The notes under the pieces are model-generated. The model was not told the DNA's origin. It did no database searches and worked only from the letters and a program-made list of their open reading frames with translations. A DNA stretch of 64,000 bases from Arabidopsis thaliana (lineage: Eukaryota > Streptophyta > Magnoliopsida > Brassicales > Brassicaceae): assembly GCF_000001735.4 (NCBI RefSeq), contig NC_003071.7:11339151-11403150 (forward strand), in the 5' to 3' direction. The translations under genes and the position numbers were made by a program. Every line of letters begins with the position of its first letter. Position 1 is the stretch's first letter. Shown piece after piece: positions 25,701 to 38,523 of the stretch.

Positions 25701-26124
25701 TTACCTGATCCAAATAAATTATTTTCACCCTCAGAAAATTATAATGCACACCATCCAAATTAATGATCATGTCTTGAAGTCTTCTAGCACCAAGGCTATT
25801 TCGTCGGAATTCATTTCTTTGGTTTTAATTTCTTTTACTATATCCTCATGTTGCAAAGAAAGTTGATGGAATCAGAATCTATCTACATATACATTCTGAT
25901 CATTAATGCCTATAAAATGACATGTTTCTCAAACAACCAAGTTCACCAATTCCTTTCGCTTACCAGTCTCTTGTCTTCTCAGGTTCGATCATTTTTTTCC
26001 TTCAATTTTAGCTCCTTCTTCATCATAAGGCTTTTCCACAACTAAATCATTACTAGATCTTGAGTAAGTTGGCTGAGTGCTACTAGTTAACTTTTCAGGT
26101 TGTTAGAGATACATAGATAGAAAT
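22764..26124. other. Gene-poor stretch, eastern part
   Basis: Apart from the MITE at 23613, no gene is supported. The last 150 bp probably carries the leader of the zinc-finger gene, including a possible leader intron (donor GTTCGA at 25981, acceptor TTTTCAG ending 26098). Confidence 0.5.
23613..23871. mobile_element. 259-bp Stowaway-like MITE (Tc1/mariner type)
   Basis: Left end CTCCATCTGTTCCTTTTTGT and reversed right end CTGCCTCTGTTCCTTTTTGT are inverted repeats of the CTCCnTCTGTTCC class. The element is bounded by TA on both sides (23611 and 23872). The interior is AT-rich and non-coding. Confidence 0.88.
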
Positions 26125-26639
26125 ATGAGCTGGACCGGAGGAGATTGGCTATGTGGTGCGTGTCAGCACGCAAACTTCAAGAAAAGAGAATCATGTCAAA
26201 AATGCGGATACCCCAAATTTGGAGGGGTTGATGTGTCAACGTACTTGTACAACAGGACCGAAGTTATGGCTGGTGATTGGTATTGTGGTGCATTGAATTG
26301 TGGGAGCCACAATTACGCGAGCCGAACAAGTTGTTACCGATGTGGAATGATCAAAGTCGAGTATACGGAACAGTACTATGGAGCTCAAATGGTTGCTTAC
26401 GGGAATGATGGCGCAGCTTGTCCTCCCGGATGGAAAACTGGCGATTGGGTTTGTCCTAGGGTGGGATGTGGGGTTCATAACTACGCAAGCAGGGCAGAAT
26501 GCTTCAAATGCAAGACAACAAGAGATTATGGTGCGTAAATATATATATCCTCTCTTTCTTCTTTTAAAATGTTATTCTATTGATTTCGAACTTTTGAATT
26601 GATATATTTTCCTCTTTTTGATCTCTAGGTGGCGTCTAA
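26125..26639 (+). CDS. RanBP2-type triple zinc-finger protein
   Basis: Exons 26125..26530 and 26629..26639 give 138 residues; the second exon supplies only the final GGV and stop. Three RanBP2/NZF fingers each begin with a GDW box. Finger 1 uses C10, C13, C24 and C27 (CX2C-X10-CX2C). Fingers 2 and 3 use C54/C59/C70/C73 and C110/C115/C126/C129 (CX4C-X10-CX2C). Fingers 2 and 3 share NYASR before the third Cys and are the more similar pair. In animals this finger type (as in ZRANB2) binds single-stranded RNA containing GGU; plant members are thought to bind RNA, but the role here is unknown. No signal peptide or catalytic domain is present. Gene order corresponds to At2g26695. Confidence 0.93.
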
Positions 26640-27468
26640 ATGGACGAGAAAGAGCTAATGAAGAATCTCTTGTTTTAATTATACCTTTCAACAAGTGTTT
26701 CTACTTTCTAACATGCATGACGCTTTCTTACGTTGACTTGAAATCAATTGAAAGTTTAGACTCGTGCAAATTAACGTAAGTACAAATAGTTGCAAACAAA
26801 ATTTTGAAACAATTAAGGCATCAATGAGACCTTATTGCAAAAACAATCGAGATACATAGATTATTGACGATATTTTATTTTTTAGTACAAATATACGATC
26901 TTTAGAGGAAGAATTCACTAGAAATTTAAAGCAAATACAAGGTATTTGCAAATACGAAAGTTAAATTCTACTCTTTCGATATACCATTTTGCAGAAGCAA
27001 TTTTAAAGTACGCTGTAAAAAATAAAGTAAGTTTTGTATTTGATCTAACACTTGTAGCTCCAGCACTAACAACTATTGTGCTTCTACAGTCACAATATTA
27101 AAAAGTATGGGCGTAACTTACATCCGAAATATAGTTCGAAAATAGAAATTTGTCACACATTTACAAGGAGCACATTGCTCAAATATAATAAAGAGGAAGG
27201 GACATTCTCCAAAGAATTTCATGAAACCATTCTCAGATGTTTTCAAGATAACACGTGTCTTTTTTATTTTATTTTATAACATGGCATACCTACACTAGAT
27301 AAAAACGAAGTTAGATGGCGTTTCTAGTCTCCTGAGGCTGGTATACATATTCCCAACTACTGCAAGATGCACTATCTATTCTTCTCTCTCTCTCTCCCTC
27401 TTTCAAATTATGAATTAAGAAATCTAAAAGAAATAAAAAAGAGAATTGAAGATAGTGTTGTAACCTGC
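26640..27468. other. Intergenic, no gene seen
   Basis: 3' flank of the zinc-finger gene. It is AT-rich with a short CT-repeat at about 27386-27400; no coding sequence is supported. Confidence 0.5.
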
Positions 27469-27471
27469 TTA

Positions 27472-28189
27472 GACCATCTCCAATAGTATTTCATTTTTCA
27501 CTTTTTCCTTCATTTTGAAATAAAAAATGAAAAAATCTTCTCCAATAGTACTTCATTTTTATCTTCAAAATGAAGATTTGAATAGTGTATCTTCATATTT
27601 GAAGGTATACTATTCACAATTTTGAAGATGTGAACTTTTCTATTTACAAAATAATCCTTAAAATTCTAACAAAATTTTATTTTGCACCAAACAAATTATT
27701 TATTTTTATTTTAATCCAATCAAACTAAAATGCAAAAATAAATTATTTATTTTTATCTTCCTTTTCCTTATAGATTATTTGTGGGAGAATTATATGTCTA
27801 CAATTGTATCATAAATATATATTTTAATTAATGTTATGTAATGTGATTTTCTTTATAATAATGTATTTTACATAACATTAATTAAAAAGATATATTTATG
27901 ATACAATTGTAAAAGAAGTGGGTTAAAGTTATAAAAGAAATGGATTAACTAATGTATAATTGTATTTGCTTATTATTATAAAAGAAATTGGTTAAAATTC
28001 ATAAGTTTACAAAGTAAAGGGTATTATTCATAATTAATAATAAAATAGAGATAGAATATATTTAAGAATATTCCTTTTGAAGTAGAAAATGAAAGAAACC
28101 ATTGGAAAAGTCTTGTTTCATTTTTGTCTTCAAATTTGAAGAAATTCTAATTTTGAAGAAAAATTTGAAGCTAACCATTGAAGATGCCC
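27472..28189. mobile_element. 718-bp non-autonomous PIF/Harbinger-type element
   Basis: Left end GACCATCTCCAATAG and reversed right end GGGCATCTTCAATGG are imperfect inverted repeats. The element is flanked by exact TTA duplications (27469..27471 and 28190..28192). Subterminal regions repeat CTTCAAAATGAAG-like blocks in both orientations. No transposase frame. Confidence 0.8.
27800..27910. repeat. 42-bp inverted repeat inside the Harbinger-type element
   Basis: Arms 27800..27841 and 27868..27910 start and end with ACAATTGTATCATAAATATA and its complement, with one small mismatch/indel, around a 26-base loop. It would form a strong hairpin if transcribed, and may be a nested foldback insertion. 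Confidence 0.8.
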
Positions 28190-28192
28190 TTA

Positions 28193-29462
28193 AAGAGAGA
28201 CGATCGCCTTTAACCACCACTACCTGGCCCAAACCAAGGTCACTGTAGGTTCATCGAATCAAGCTATTTTTACAAAACTTTTAAGTTTCAGTCTATACTA
28301 TGTTCAAGAATTATTATTCTTACATTTTTTTGTTACCATATATAGCTACGTACATATCAAAAATTGTACTGTACATAGAGCATCAGCAACATATGAAATA
28401 TTTCACTTATTGACGGATCAATCCACGAATGACATCGGTCATATAAATATCAAACCTAATATATATGATCCATTATATGATTTACATGTTCTGTTGATTA
28501 GAATTTAGAACCTATGGACTTTTGAGTTTTTTTTTCTCTCTTCGACTTCATTAAAGAAAAGAAATTCATATGTACAGATAGATTTAATATAATAATAGTG
28601 TGTGTAATCCTATAAAATGTAATTTAAGTAAAAACCAACAAAATTGAATATATCAAAATTAAAAAAATATTGAAAATTGAGGGCTATTACGTACCATCAG
28701 ACTAACATAATTGACATGTATCAGAAACTAGTTTTCAATTAGAAGATTATTTTTGTATAATCGAATTACAAAAATTTCAGTTTTCTTAAAATGCATGCGA
28801 GATTTGAATTTTTTTATATATAAATAATAAGTTGATAGCCCTTAATTTTAAATAAGTTTTAGAATACTATAGGACAAGTTTTAGAACTTTGTACTTTTTG
28901 CAAAAAAAAATCCAATTCAATAAGGAGATTTCTCCAAAAGAAACAAATCTAACTAATTTACTAAATCCAAGATGCTTCTAAAATGTTTTTTATATAGTCA
29001 TGCAATTACATTTCATTATTTTCTATTTAGCTTTTCTTTGTCATCTCGTATTATAGGGGACTTTCTTGAGTTATTCATTGTAATTTCTCATAAATAAATA
29101 CTAAATAGGGATTTGACCATCTTTGGGTCATCGGATTATTCTGATACTAAGGTAAAGCTGGCATAGGATTTTATTGTTCAAACATTTATAACTTTTGAGT
29201 AAACAAAGGATAGTGGTGGTGTCAGCTTGGCGGAGCATGCCTGACATGTGCATCTCATCAATTCTCCTTTATGTTTATATCCACACTTGGATCTATATTG
29301 TTTATCTTCACGCATGGTTTTAACTTTACTACAATAATTTTTAAAAAAATATGTACAAAAATAAATAAATAAAAAGACAAAAGTGAAAAAGAGATGTATG
29401 TGAAGAATATGGATAAATAGTGAAGACAAGACAGTTATTGTCTTGCCCTTGAGACGTATCTA
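28193..29462. other. Promoter-side intergenic region of PID2
   Basis: AT-rich upstream region of the kinase gene. No coding sequence, repeat or clear TATA box was recognised. Confidence 0.5.
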
Positions 29463-31801
29463 ATGGCTAATTCTAGTATCTTTTACAAAGATAATGAGTC
29501 CGATTATGAGAGCTCCACCGTCGGACCAGACTCGAGCCGCCGTACGAGTTGGCTGAGCAGCTCTTTCACGGCTAGCCCTAGTTGTAGCTCCATATCTCAT
29601 CTAAGTAACCATGGTCTCAACAGCTATAACCAATCAAAGCCTCACAAAGCCAACCAAGTCGCATGGGAAGCTATGGCCAGGCTCCGTCGGTGCTGCGGCC
29701 GTGCGGTAGGGTTAGAACATTTTCGGCTTTTAAAGAGGTTGGGAAGTGGTGACATCGGAAGTGTGTACCTCTGCCAAATACGTGGAAGTCCCGAGACGGC
29801 GTTTTATGCTATGAAAGTTGTGGATAAGGAAGCTGTTGCGGTGAAGAAAAAGCTTGGAAGGGCAGAGATGGAGAAGAAGATTTTAGGGATGCTTGATCAT
29901 CCTTTTTGCCCTACATTGTACGCAGCTTTTGAGGCTTCTCATTACTCTTTTCTCGTCATGGAGTATTGTCCCGGCGGTGATCTCTACGCCGTCCGCCTCC
30001 GCCAACCGTCTAAACGTTTCACTATCTCCTCCACAAGGTCCCCTTTCCCACAACACTCTCTTTTCCTTCTTTTAACCATGCATGATTAATCAATCTCATT
30101 GTTAATAAAGATTTAATTGTGTTTTCGCTTCTGTATTTAATTAGTGGGTTGTTTTGAATGTGTACCACGGCTTTTTTTTAATATTGTTCTATATTTCTAT
30201 TAATCTTTATTTTTTGGTTTAATTAACTTATACTAAACTTATTTACTAGTTGTATGTGTTTTCTGTATTTGTTAAAATATTTAATGAAAAAATGAAAAAT
30301 ATTTTTAATTATAGAAGATGTGAAATTTTATCATTTTTTCCACCTTAGTTTTTGGTTGAACAATTTACATTTAATATTTGCTTTCTTATCCACTACGATG
30401 TTTTAGACGTAGGTTCTGGATTGAAAATTTTCGGGTAACAAAATAAACCAATCTTTAATTTTACTAGCAACAAATACTGATACGTATATAGTAATAGGTC
30501 TATATAGCAATTTTTTTTGTTTAATAGATTAGCATATCTAGTAACTAATTACCAAATGCTTAATAAACTAAGATACTATGTAGGTTTTACGCAGCAGAAA
30601 CTCTAGTGGCCTTAGAGTATCTCCACATGATGGGAATTGTGTATAGAGACCTAAAGCCAGAGAACGTGTTGATCAGAGAAGATGGTCATGTAATGCTCTC
30701 AGATTTCGATCTCTCCTTCAAATGTGACGTCGTTCCACAATTCCTCAGCGACAACGACCGTGACCGTGGCCATCAAGAAGACGATGACGACATCAGCATT
30801 CGCCGTAAATGCTCTACACCTTCTTGCACGACAACTCCATTAAACCCCGTCATCTCCTGCTTCTCTCCCACTTCTAGCAGAAGAAGAAAGAAGAATGTTG
30901 TTACCACAACAATACACGAAAACGCAGCTGGTACTAGCGATTCTGTGAAAAGTAACGATGTTTCAAGAACGTTTTCTCGATCACCTTCTTCTTGTTCTCG
31001 TGTTTCAAATGGACTTCGAGACATCTCTGGTGGATGTCCATCAATATTTGCCGAACCAATCAATGCTCGCTCTAAGTCATTCGTGGGAACACATGAGTAC
31101 TTGGCACCCGAAGTAATCTCAGGTATTTTGCTAAAACTTCAAATTATCTACGTGAATAATCAGTGATTTTTTAAGTTAACAAATAGTCAAATACGAAAAC
31201 TCTTATAAAAATAAATTAATAGAAAATGGGTCGTTAACTAAGACACGAAGAAGAAGATGATAGCTAATTTTCTAACCCATATAAACTATATGAAATTGCC
31301 TCATATTGCTAACTAGTTAGTCTTATTGATTTGTCAGGGCAAGGGCATGGGAGTGCAGTAGATTGGTGGACTTACGGGATATTTCTATACGAGATGATAT
31401 TTGGTAGGACACCGTTTAAAGGCGATAACAACGAGAAGACGTTAGTAAACATTCTGAAAGCACCCTTGACATTCCCAAAGGTTATAGTGAATAGCCCCAA
31501 AGAGTACGAAGATATGGTGAATGCTCAAGATCTTATTATAAAATTACTGGTGAAGAACCCTAAGAAGAGGTTAGGGAGTCTCAAAGGCTCTATTGAGATC
31601 AAAAGACATGAGTTTTTTGAAGGTGTTAACTGGGCACTAATCAGGTCAATAAAGCCACCTTGGGTTCCTAAAGAAGAGACTAGTCACAAGACTAAAGGTG
31701 ATAATCGCAGCGTTAATTATTATCTTCCACCAAGGTTTATGATGAGTAGGAAAGAAAGAAATGAGCCTTACCATGTGTCTAATTATTTTGATTATTTTTA
31801 A
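29463..31801 (+). CDS. PID2: AGC VIII protein kinase PINOID2
   Basis: Exons 29463..30037, 30584..31122 and 31338..31801 give 525 residues. A Ser-rich N-terminus (1-85) precedes the kinase domain: glycine loop GSGDIGSV (94-101), ATP-binding Lys118 in YAMKVV, catalytic YRDLKPEN with Asp214, and DFD (232-234) in place of DFG, the hallmark of plant AGC VIII kinases. An insertion of about 100 residues, Ser-rich and including the basic run RRRKKN, separates DFD from GTHEYLAPE (360-368); in this family the insert directs localisation. The protein ends NYFDYF, a C-terminal PIF-type motif for PDK1 docking. Relatives PINOID and WAG kinases phosphorylate PIN auxin carriers and set their polarity; this member acts redundantly in cotyledon development. 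Introns sit after the region before the catalytic loop and after APE. Confidence 0.95.
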
Positions 31802-33066
31802 CTTTAGGTTACATTTAAACAGATTAACAGTTTTTTTTTCCTAAATGACATTGTATTGTTTACTACTCGTAGCTTTCGACGTTTCATTTGATTTGAGGTC
31901 CATGTGATTATTATGGACGTAAGAATGTAAATGATTAGGTGAAAAAATATATCATTTGTGCTCTATCACTATCATGTGATTTATCAATTGGTTCTTCATT
32001 TTGGCTTTTCAACACACTTATATATAGTCCATACATATATATACGCTACATTAGAATTATGTTGCAAATATTTTACGTTTATATATAGGTGATTTACCAA
32101 GTCAAATTTTCTTTAAGTTAATAATATAAATGCATGCATTGATCATTTGACCTTTATTATTAAATCTCATTTGTGATTGAATTAATAGCAATTGTTATTA
32201 CCAAAAACGTATTACTACCATCAAAATATTGTATTCAAAATAAGATCAAACTTAAAAAAGAAGAAGTAATTGTTTGAGTTATTACAATGTGATCAGCACA
32301 TATATTATATCCTTATTAGTTATATAGTTCAATCTATTTTTATTCGAAATGTTAACAAATTTTGTTGATTTACTTAATAATCAATCGTATGTCTTGTATA
32401 ATACTTAAAACTAGCAACGTGATTCTTTGCAATCTAGCCTCTAACAAAGGTAATAAAAAACCCCACCAAAAAAATAAAAAAAAGTTTGTTTAAAAGTAAA
32501 AGCGGCCAAAATTTATACACCGAATCTACGTTACACCGGATTTTCTTTTAAAATACTGACTTAGTTATATATATTTTGATAAATGACAAAGAGTAAAATC
32601 TATGTATTTTACATATCTGCACATTTTAAATGAATCATGTGCAAATAAGATGCGCACTGTTGTATATAATGTATTTGATTACGTGTACAATAATGATTTC
32701 ACTTACTAGAATCACGACCGAAGATTTTGTATGTGGAAACAATTATGATTCTTCCTGAAAACTAATGATGAGACCTTATTTAATTATCTATTTCATACTC
32801 CTTTTCGGGAAGAAAAGCTAAAGTGTTTAGCCAAAAAGAACCAATGTAATGATTTATTGAATTAGATGACTTTAATCAATTTTCCTAAGGCCGAAAAAAA
32901 GAGAGAAGAAAACTTCGAAGACAAATAAATATAAGATTCTTTTTACTTTAATTGTGAGAGTTGAAAAAGAAAATGTACCTGCATGCGTAGCTAACTAAGC
33001 TTTCACCGCTATCCATTCAATTACTTTGTCACATATTAAAGTCAAAGACTCAGAGTGCTTGTTATA

Positions 33067-33214
33067 TATATTGGGATACGAAGAACACTGAAGGTCGAGA
33101 TGACAAAATCAGTATATAGCAAGATTCTAGAAGAATATTGATAAATATTAATATTAGAGTTTAGGAATAATTATAATAAAACTCTCATAAAAATAATGTC
33201 ACAATTTACATTCT
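33067..33214. repeat. LTR-like repeat fragment, copy 1
   Basis: TTGGGATA, GGTCGAGATGACA, GATTCTAGAA, ATATTGATAAAT and TTTAGGAA occur in this order here and at 33945..34067. After TTTAGGAA this copy continues into a block (33169..33214) that is the reverse complement of 34116..34162, so the unit is rearranged. Confidence 0.65.
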
Positions 33215-33944
33215 CTTATAATAACACCTTTATATTTTCTATTATCATCAAATTTATTATCATATCAGAGTCTTGATCCAAATTTTTATGGATTAAGGTT
33301 TTGTTATCTTTTTCCGTAAAGAAAAAAAAAAAAGAGACGTGTTCTGTCTTGGTCACGTTTGTTTATGACTAGTAAATTACTCATTTCGTGGAGAAGAATA
33401 AATAAACTTAACTACATGAGGATTTCTGGATTCACAAAAAAAAAAGAAGGAAGAAAAAGAAAAAGAAAAAGAAGACGTTCATGTTATCAAATACAAACAA
33501 TGATATGAGCAAGAGATACTTCGGGCAAGGAAGCTAATTACGATGCACATGATAATGTTATTTGTGAAAAGGGCTTTATGCCATGAAGTTGAGGCTTAGG
33601 TTCTTCTATCACTCACTACAAGGAAGATAAAGCCGCGAAGATGACTACTAAAGTGATGAGTCCGATGGGTACGATGTTGATCCCAGGATGACGAACTTTT
33701 TACCATGACTATTACATAAGTTTTTTCATAAACAAGAAGTTTGAAGAACAACCAATACTTGTGATTTGAAACCAGTGGAGATACATAACTACAAAAGATA
33801 TATTTTATGTGGTTTTTTATTAACTACGGATATGGTGGTGACCATTTTGACCCCACCACCGGATATAAACGTCGATTTAAATTTTACGATCGGATATAAA
33901 TATCGTTGGTTTAACGACTGCGTCGTATGAGATTGTCCAGGGAT

Positions 33945-34165
33945 ATTGGGATATAGAGAACCGAAGATCAATCGAGATCGACGGTCGAGATGACATTACT
34001 AAAATATGACAAGAAAATATGATTCTAGAAAAATATTGATAAATGTTAATATTGGAATTTAGGAAGTTTATCTCTAAATATATTATTTATTTTTATTTTT
34101 ATCCTAATTTTTATATAAGAAAATGTAATTGTAACATTATTCTTATGAAAGTTTTATTATAATTA
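33945..34165 (+). repeat. LTR-like repeat fragment, copy 2
   Basis: Direct partner of 33067..33170. Downstream of the shared block it has TTTTTATATAAGAAAATG (a TATA-like box) and then GAAAGTTTTATTATAATT, an arrangement like the promoter and R region of a small Copia-type LTR. No TG...CA ends or target duplication could be fixed. Confidence 0.45.
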
Positions 34166-34304
34166 ATTTTAAATACTTTTGTGTTTTTTACTTTTATCAA
34201 ATTTATCAATAAAAAATAAAATTATTTTCATTTTGCAATATGGAGTAGATTACGAATTTCGATTGTATGCTGTGAATCTACTAGATTTGTGCTCAATAGG
34301 TAAT

Positions 34305-34353
34305 AACTCTCTCGCTATACAATCTTCACTTTATCTAATATAGCGAGAGAGTT
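34305..34353. repeat. Perfect 15-bp stem hairpin with T tail
   Basis: AACTCTCTCGCTATA (34305..34319) and its exact complement (34339..34353) flank a 19-base loop; the second arm runs into six T. The stem is unusually GC-containing for this region. Confidence 0.8.
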
Positions 34354-34613
34354 TTTTGAAAGTGACAAAAAATTTAGGATAAAAAGAATATTACGGATTT
34401 CTTTGGTGGGTTTTTAAGTGACAAAACATTGATGGTGGAAAGCTGGAGAAAACGGCCAAAATCAACCTAAACTATTTACAAGCGGGTTTTTTATATCCAA
34501 ATTCTAATGTGTAGTTGTTTTCTATTTGAAGTGATCAAATATTCAAATTTGCAACCTAAAGTTATAAACATTGGACCAAAACTTGATAGTGTTAATCAAC
34601 CGTTATTTTTTTT

Positions 34614-34728
34614 ATGACTAAACATATATTATTGTGATGATGTGATTTTTTGCTTCAATTTTTTTGGAGCAACTTGTTATGTCAGCCCGTTTAATGCCGC
34701 ATCATAGCAATAATATATGTTTAGTCAT
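34614..34728. repeat. Perfect 21-bp inverted repeat with imperfect extension
   Basis: 34614..34634 (ATGACTAAACATATATTATT plus G) is the exact reverse complement of 34708..34728. Inside the arms, TGATGATGTG and the complement of CCGCATCAT continue the pairing imperfectly. Probably a small foldback element. Confidence 0.8.
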
Positions 34729-37700
34729 GATATAGATTTTTAAAAAGGTTTTACCGTTAGTCCGTTACATACATTTAGATTTTTTTTAATTTTCAAATTA
34801 TATTTAGACTCTTTGTGTGGCGAATATTTTGTTTGGATTTATAATTAATAGTAAATTAACAAATTGGTAATTGTGGCAACCGGTTATATTATTAGATTAT
34901 ATCTGACGTTATGCCGTTTAACTTGTAATTTGTAAACTGAGGGTACTTTGCAAAAATAATGTTATTTGGAAGATTGTTTTACAGAAAATCATTTTATTTA
35001 CATATAAAAATTCCTATCTTTACTTTATTTAACATAATATCAGGCTAATACTCTTATTTTACGAATTTGCAGACACACACAGAGGCACATAGATATGTAT
35101 ATATATTTTTCCTTGGAATTACAAAAAAATGAAGATGTACGAGACATTGAAATAAGAAGTTAGAAATAGATTGGTTTGAGTAAATAACGTGAAGGGAGTT
35201 GGGAAACGGAGGGAGGCACATGGCCCGGCATGTCGTGGGAGCATTAGGACAAGATTAAGGAAAGACGAGATCAACATGTAAGGGTGAAAATGAGCAGAGT
35301 CCCTACCAAAATTCATCTTCAATCCCTAAATCCAGACATCTTTTGTTCCCATGTGCTTCTTATTTAAAGTTCACTGTCCCAACTCACTTCTGTCTCTCTC
35401 TCTCTCTACCCCAAATCCAATCTATTGGGAGAATATAAAAACCAAAAACATTGACGCAACGTCTCGGCCTCTCTATTTGTCTGATTGTGCAATAACTAAT
35501 TTACTTTTTTTTTTTGTTTTCTTCTTTTTTGCTTTCCTTTTAGTTTTCAATGTTTTGTTCTCGGACCACATCATCTACTATGATCTAACTTGTCGGATAG
35601 TGTTTAGTTTGATTATAATGTACTTGTGTTTTACACCCTAAATACTCTACGAGTACATGGAAATTTGAATAAAGTATACATGTTCGAATATACGGAAAAA
35701 ACTACTTCATATACACTAGTCACTAGATGTATTAGGGTTGAGTTAATCTTATTGTAAAAAGGAATGGTTTTGGATGGGTTCTTATTGTAGATATAAAACG
35801 TGAAAACTATTGATAAAAAAATACATAAGCATGACAAATTCTCTGAACTGAACTACTAAGACAAGTTAATAATAAACTAAACAAATAAAAGCATGGAAAA
35901 TAAGTATTGGATCATAGAACATGAAAAACTTAAGTACTTACATCAACCTATAGACCTAGAGTTAATCAACTTATACTAAGCATTTAAAAGTGTGAAGCTT
36001 CCCCTTTGACAAGTAATGAATATAAAGTATTAGTCTCAAGTTCCAGAAGTTCACAATTCGCCCTAACCCACTCGTGTGGTGCTAAAAACAAAGTGCTTAT
36101 AGAATATTCACTCGATCGAGAATTTTATCAACCACGTGAGTAAAAAAAATTGAACTACCAAAATTAGATTAATTACTCCTAATCTAGCATTGAGCTCATT
36201 CTATATGAAGGGTCCATAAAGATTTTATCAGAGGGATCAGATATTAATCATCATTTTATCCTCACCTAACTTACCCAAGATCCAATTTAAAGAAAACTCA
36301 CAAATAATGTAAAATGACATCACAATGGAACGGAAAAAACACTTTACAGAAATAAGAAAAATAGAAAGGATGAGATCAAAGCTTCTTTAAATGTATTGAG
36401 GATTCTAAAGTTCATTCTAAGATAAGCATCCAAAATAAATGAGACAAAAATATGTATATACCCTACATTAAAACTTGTTTCTCCAAGTAGTGAAACTTGT
36501 CTATATATTGTTTTCAAAGCTATCCAGGTATACCTATGACAAAAGTGGTCAAATCAAGTTTAAAATTGATAAAAAGCTCGGATCTGTGTGTTATAAGTTG
36601 ATTCGGCTAGACCGTAAAGTGGTATTGTCTTGTGTTTAAATACTCTATATGAGGTGAGATTCTCTTGCGGTTCATTACATGAGCGTGCATCCAGCAGATG
36701 AAAGCACATACCTAGAAGGGGTTAATTCTAGAGTTCTGGAACATGAATGTTTTCTAATACAGAATGTGATCATAATCTGCTTTCTATTGTTTGCCCGACC
36801 AAAACATGATCTAAACTCTTTGAACAATTTCTATCAATTTAGCCACCATTTTTAATATTTTCCATTGTTTTCACCAGAGGACTCTATGAAGATAATAGAC
36901 TCAAAAACAAAGCAAAACATCATGTAAGACTCTTAAGGCTCTCGATAGGAATGCATGAAAACAACAGACTAATGTCTGTGAAATAGTCTAGAAAGTATGC
37001 ACATCAACTCCTCCAAAGTTAACCCTTAGCATGTCATCAAGCAAAATCAATCAAAGGTTAGGCCAAGAGTAGAGGTTTGAAGGTTCAACTCATAGAAGAA
37101 AAGACCAATCAAACTTGCAAATTAAAGGCCAAGATAGAGCATATTATGCAAAATGAGAAAATATTCTAACAAAATTATCCAAACTCATCAAAATATATTT
37201 ACTCATAATCAAATTCTTAGTGATCCCTTTTCATGCCAAATACACAAACAAGCTTTTTCGCGAGAAGGGGAAGATTGTAAGTACACACAAACAAGATTTG
37301 ATATTCCTTATTCATTAATGATCAAGTCCACTATTATAAAACTCTAAAGACATGAATTATGATCCTAAATTCTAGTAGTTTGTTCTTTAAGCGAACTCTA
37401 GTGGAAAAGAGGACTTGTTATTTTATTCCAAATTTCAAGAAATCTTGTCTATAAGTACACAAAAAGATCTCACTCATCAAATAACGAGGTAAAAAAAGAG
37501 GTGAAACCATTTTTTTAAAAAAGAAATTATTATTCAGGTATGCAAAGAGAGGAAAAACAGCGTAAAGAAAACCAAAATGTTTTATTTTAAAATCTATGAG
37601 CATGTGTTTCAAAACTCTTAATGAAATGATTATGTTTATGTTCAAGTTTAATAAAATAGAGATTGAGTTACATAAATGCAACTATATACTATTCGACTCA

Positions 37701-38523
37701 GACCTAATGTAAAATAAAACATGAAAAACAAATGCTTGTTTGGGTCTTTATTTTTACGTATTTTTGTGCAAATGAAGTTTTTTAATGATTTGCAAGTCAC
37801 AAATATTTATAGTAATAAAAAAAAACACGTATACACTTGATACGTACAGGGACAACCCTGAAATTTCGAAGGACAAAGTTAAAGATAAAAAAACTTTTGA
37901 GGTTTTTCTAAAGGCTTAAGCTGCATGCTTGCCGTTGTATGTATGATTTTATCAATTTGTATGCTTTAGAACAAATCAACATAATCCAAAGGATCTAAAC
38001 GATTAAAACTTCCAATGAGAATTATGAGGAAGAAACTATACCTAACTTCTAGCAGAGACGAGAGGCAATATCCTAGATGAGAGAGAGAGATTCAAGGAGA
38101 AGGGAAAAGCTGGGGTTTGTTTAGTGGTGCACTAAAATCTCTGACGAGGTTCGGAGACAGAGGCAACGAAACTCGGAGACAAGCAGTGAGACTTAAAGAA
38201 ACGTGTATGCATGTATAAAACTAAAATTAAAAACTAACATCGTTTAGAGGGTAAAAAAGAGTTAAAAGCAAACTTTAAATGAGTTAGTCTATTTAGTTTC
38301 AGTCCAACGTACATGTTAAATTCACATACTTAAACGGATCAATGTGATTAACCCATCTACTTTTTATAAAATATATAAACTGGTCACGGGCCCGAATTCC
38401 TATATAGAACGGTTTAGGCCTGCGGACTCTTAAGATCACCACCCACACTCGAACTTTGGCTTCATTAAGGCCAATTCTTTTTTAATGAAACATACGTAAA
38501 TGAGTTGGCATGCAAATATTTAG

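Noticed and set aside
34305..34353. Rho-independent style terminator
   Set aside because: A stem plus T run looks bacterial-terminator-like, but this is plant nuclear DNA where Pol II does not use such signals and no adjacent Pol III gene is seen.
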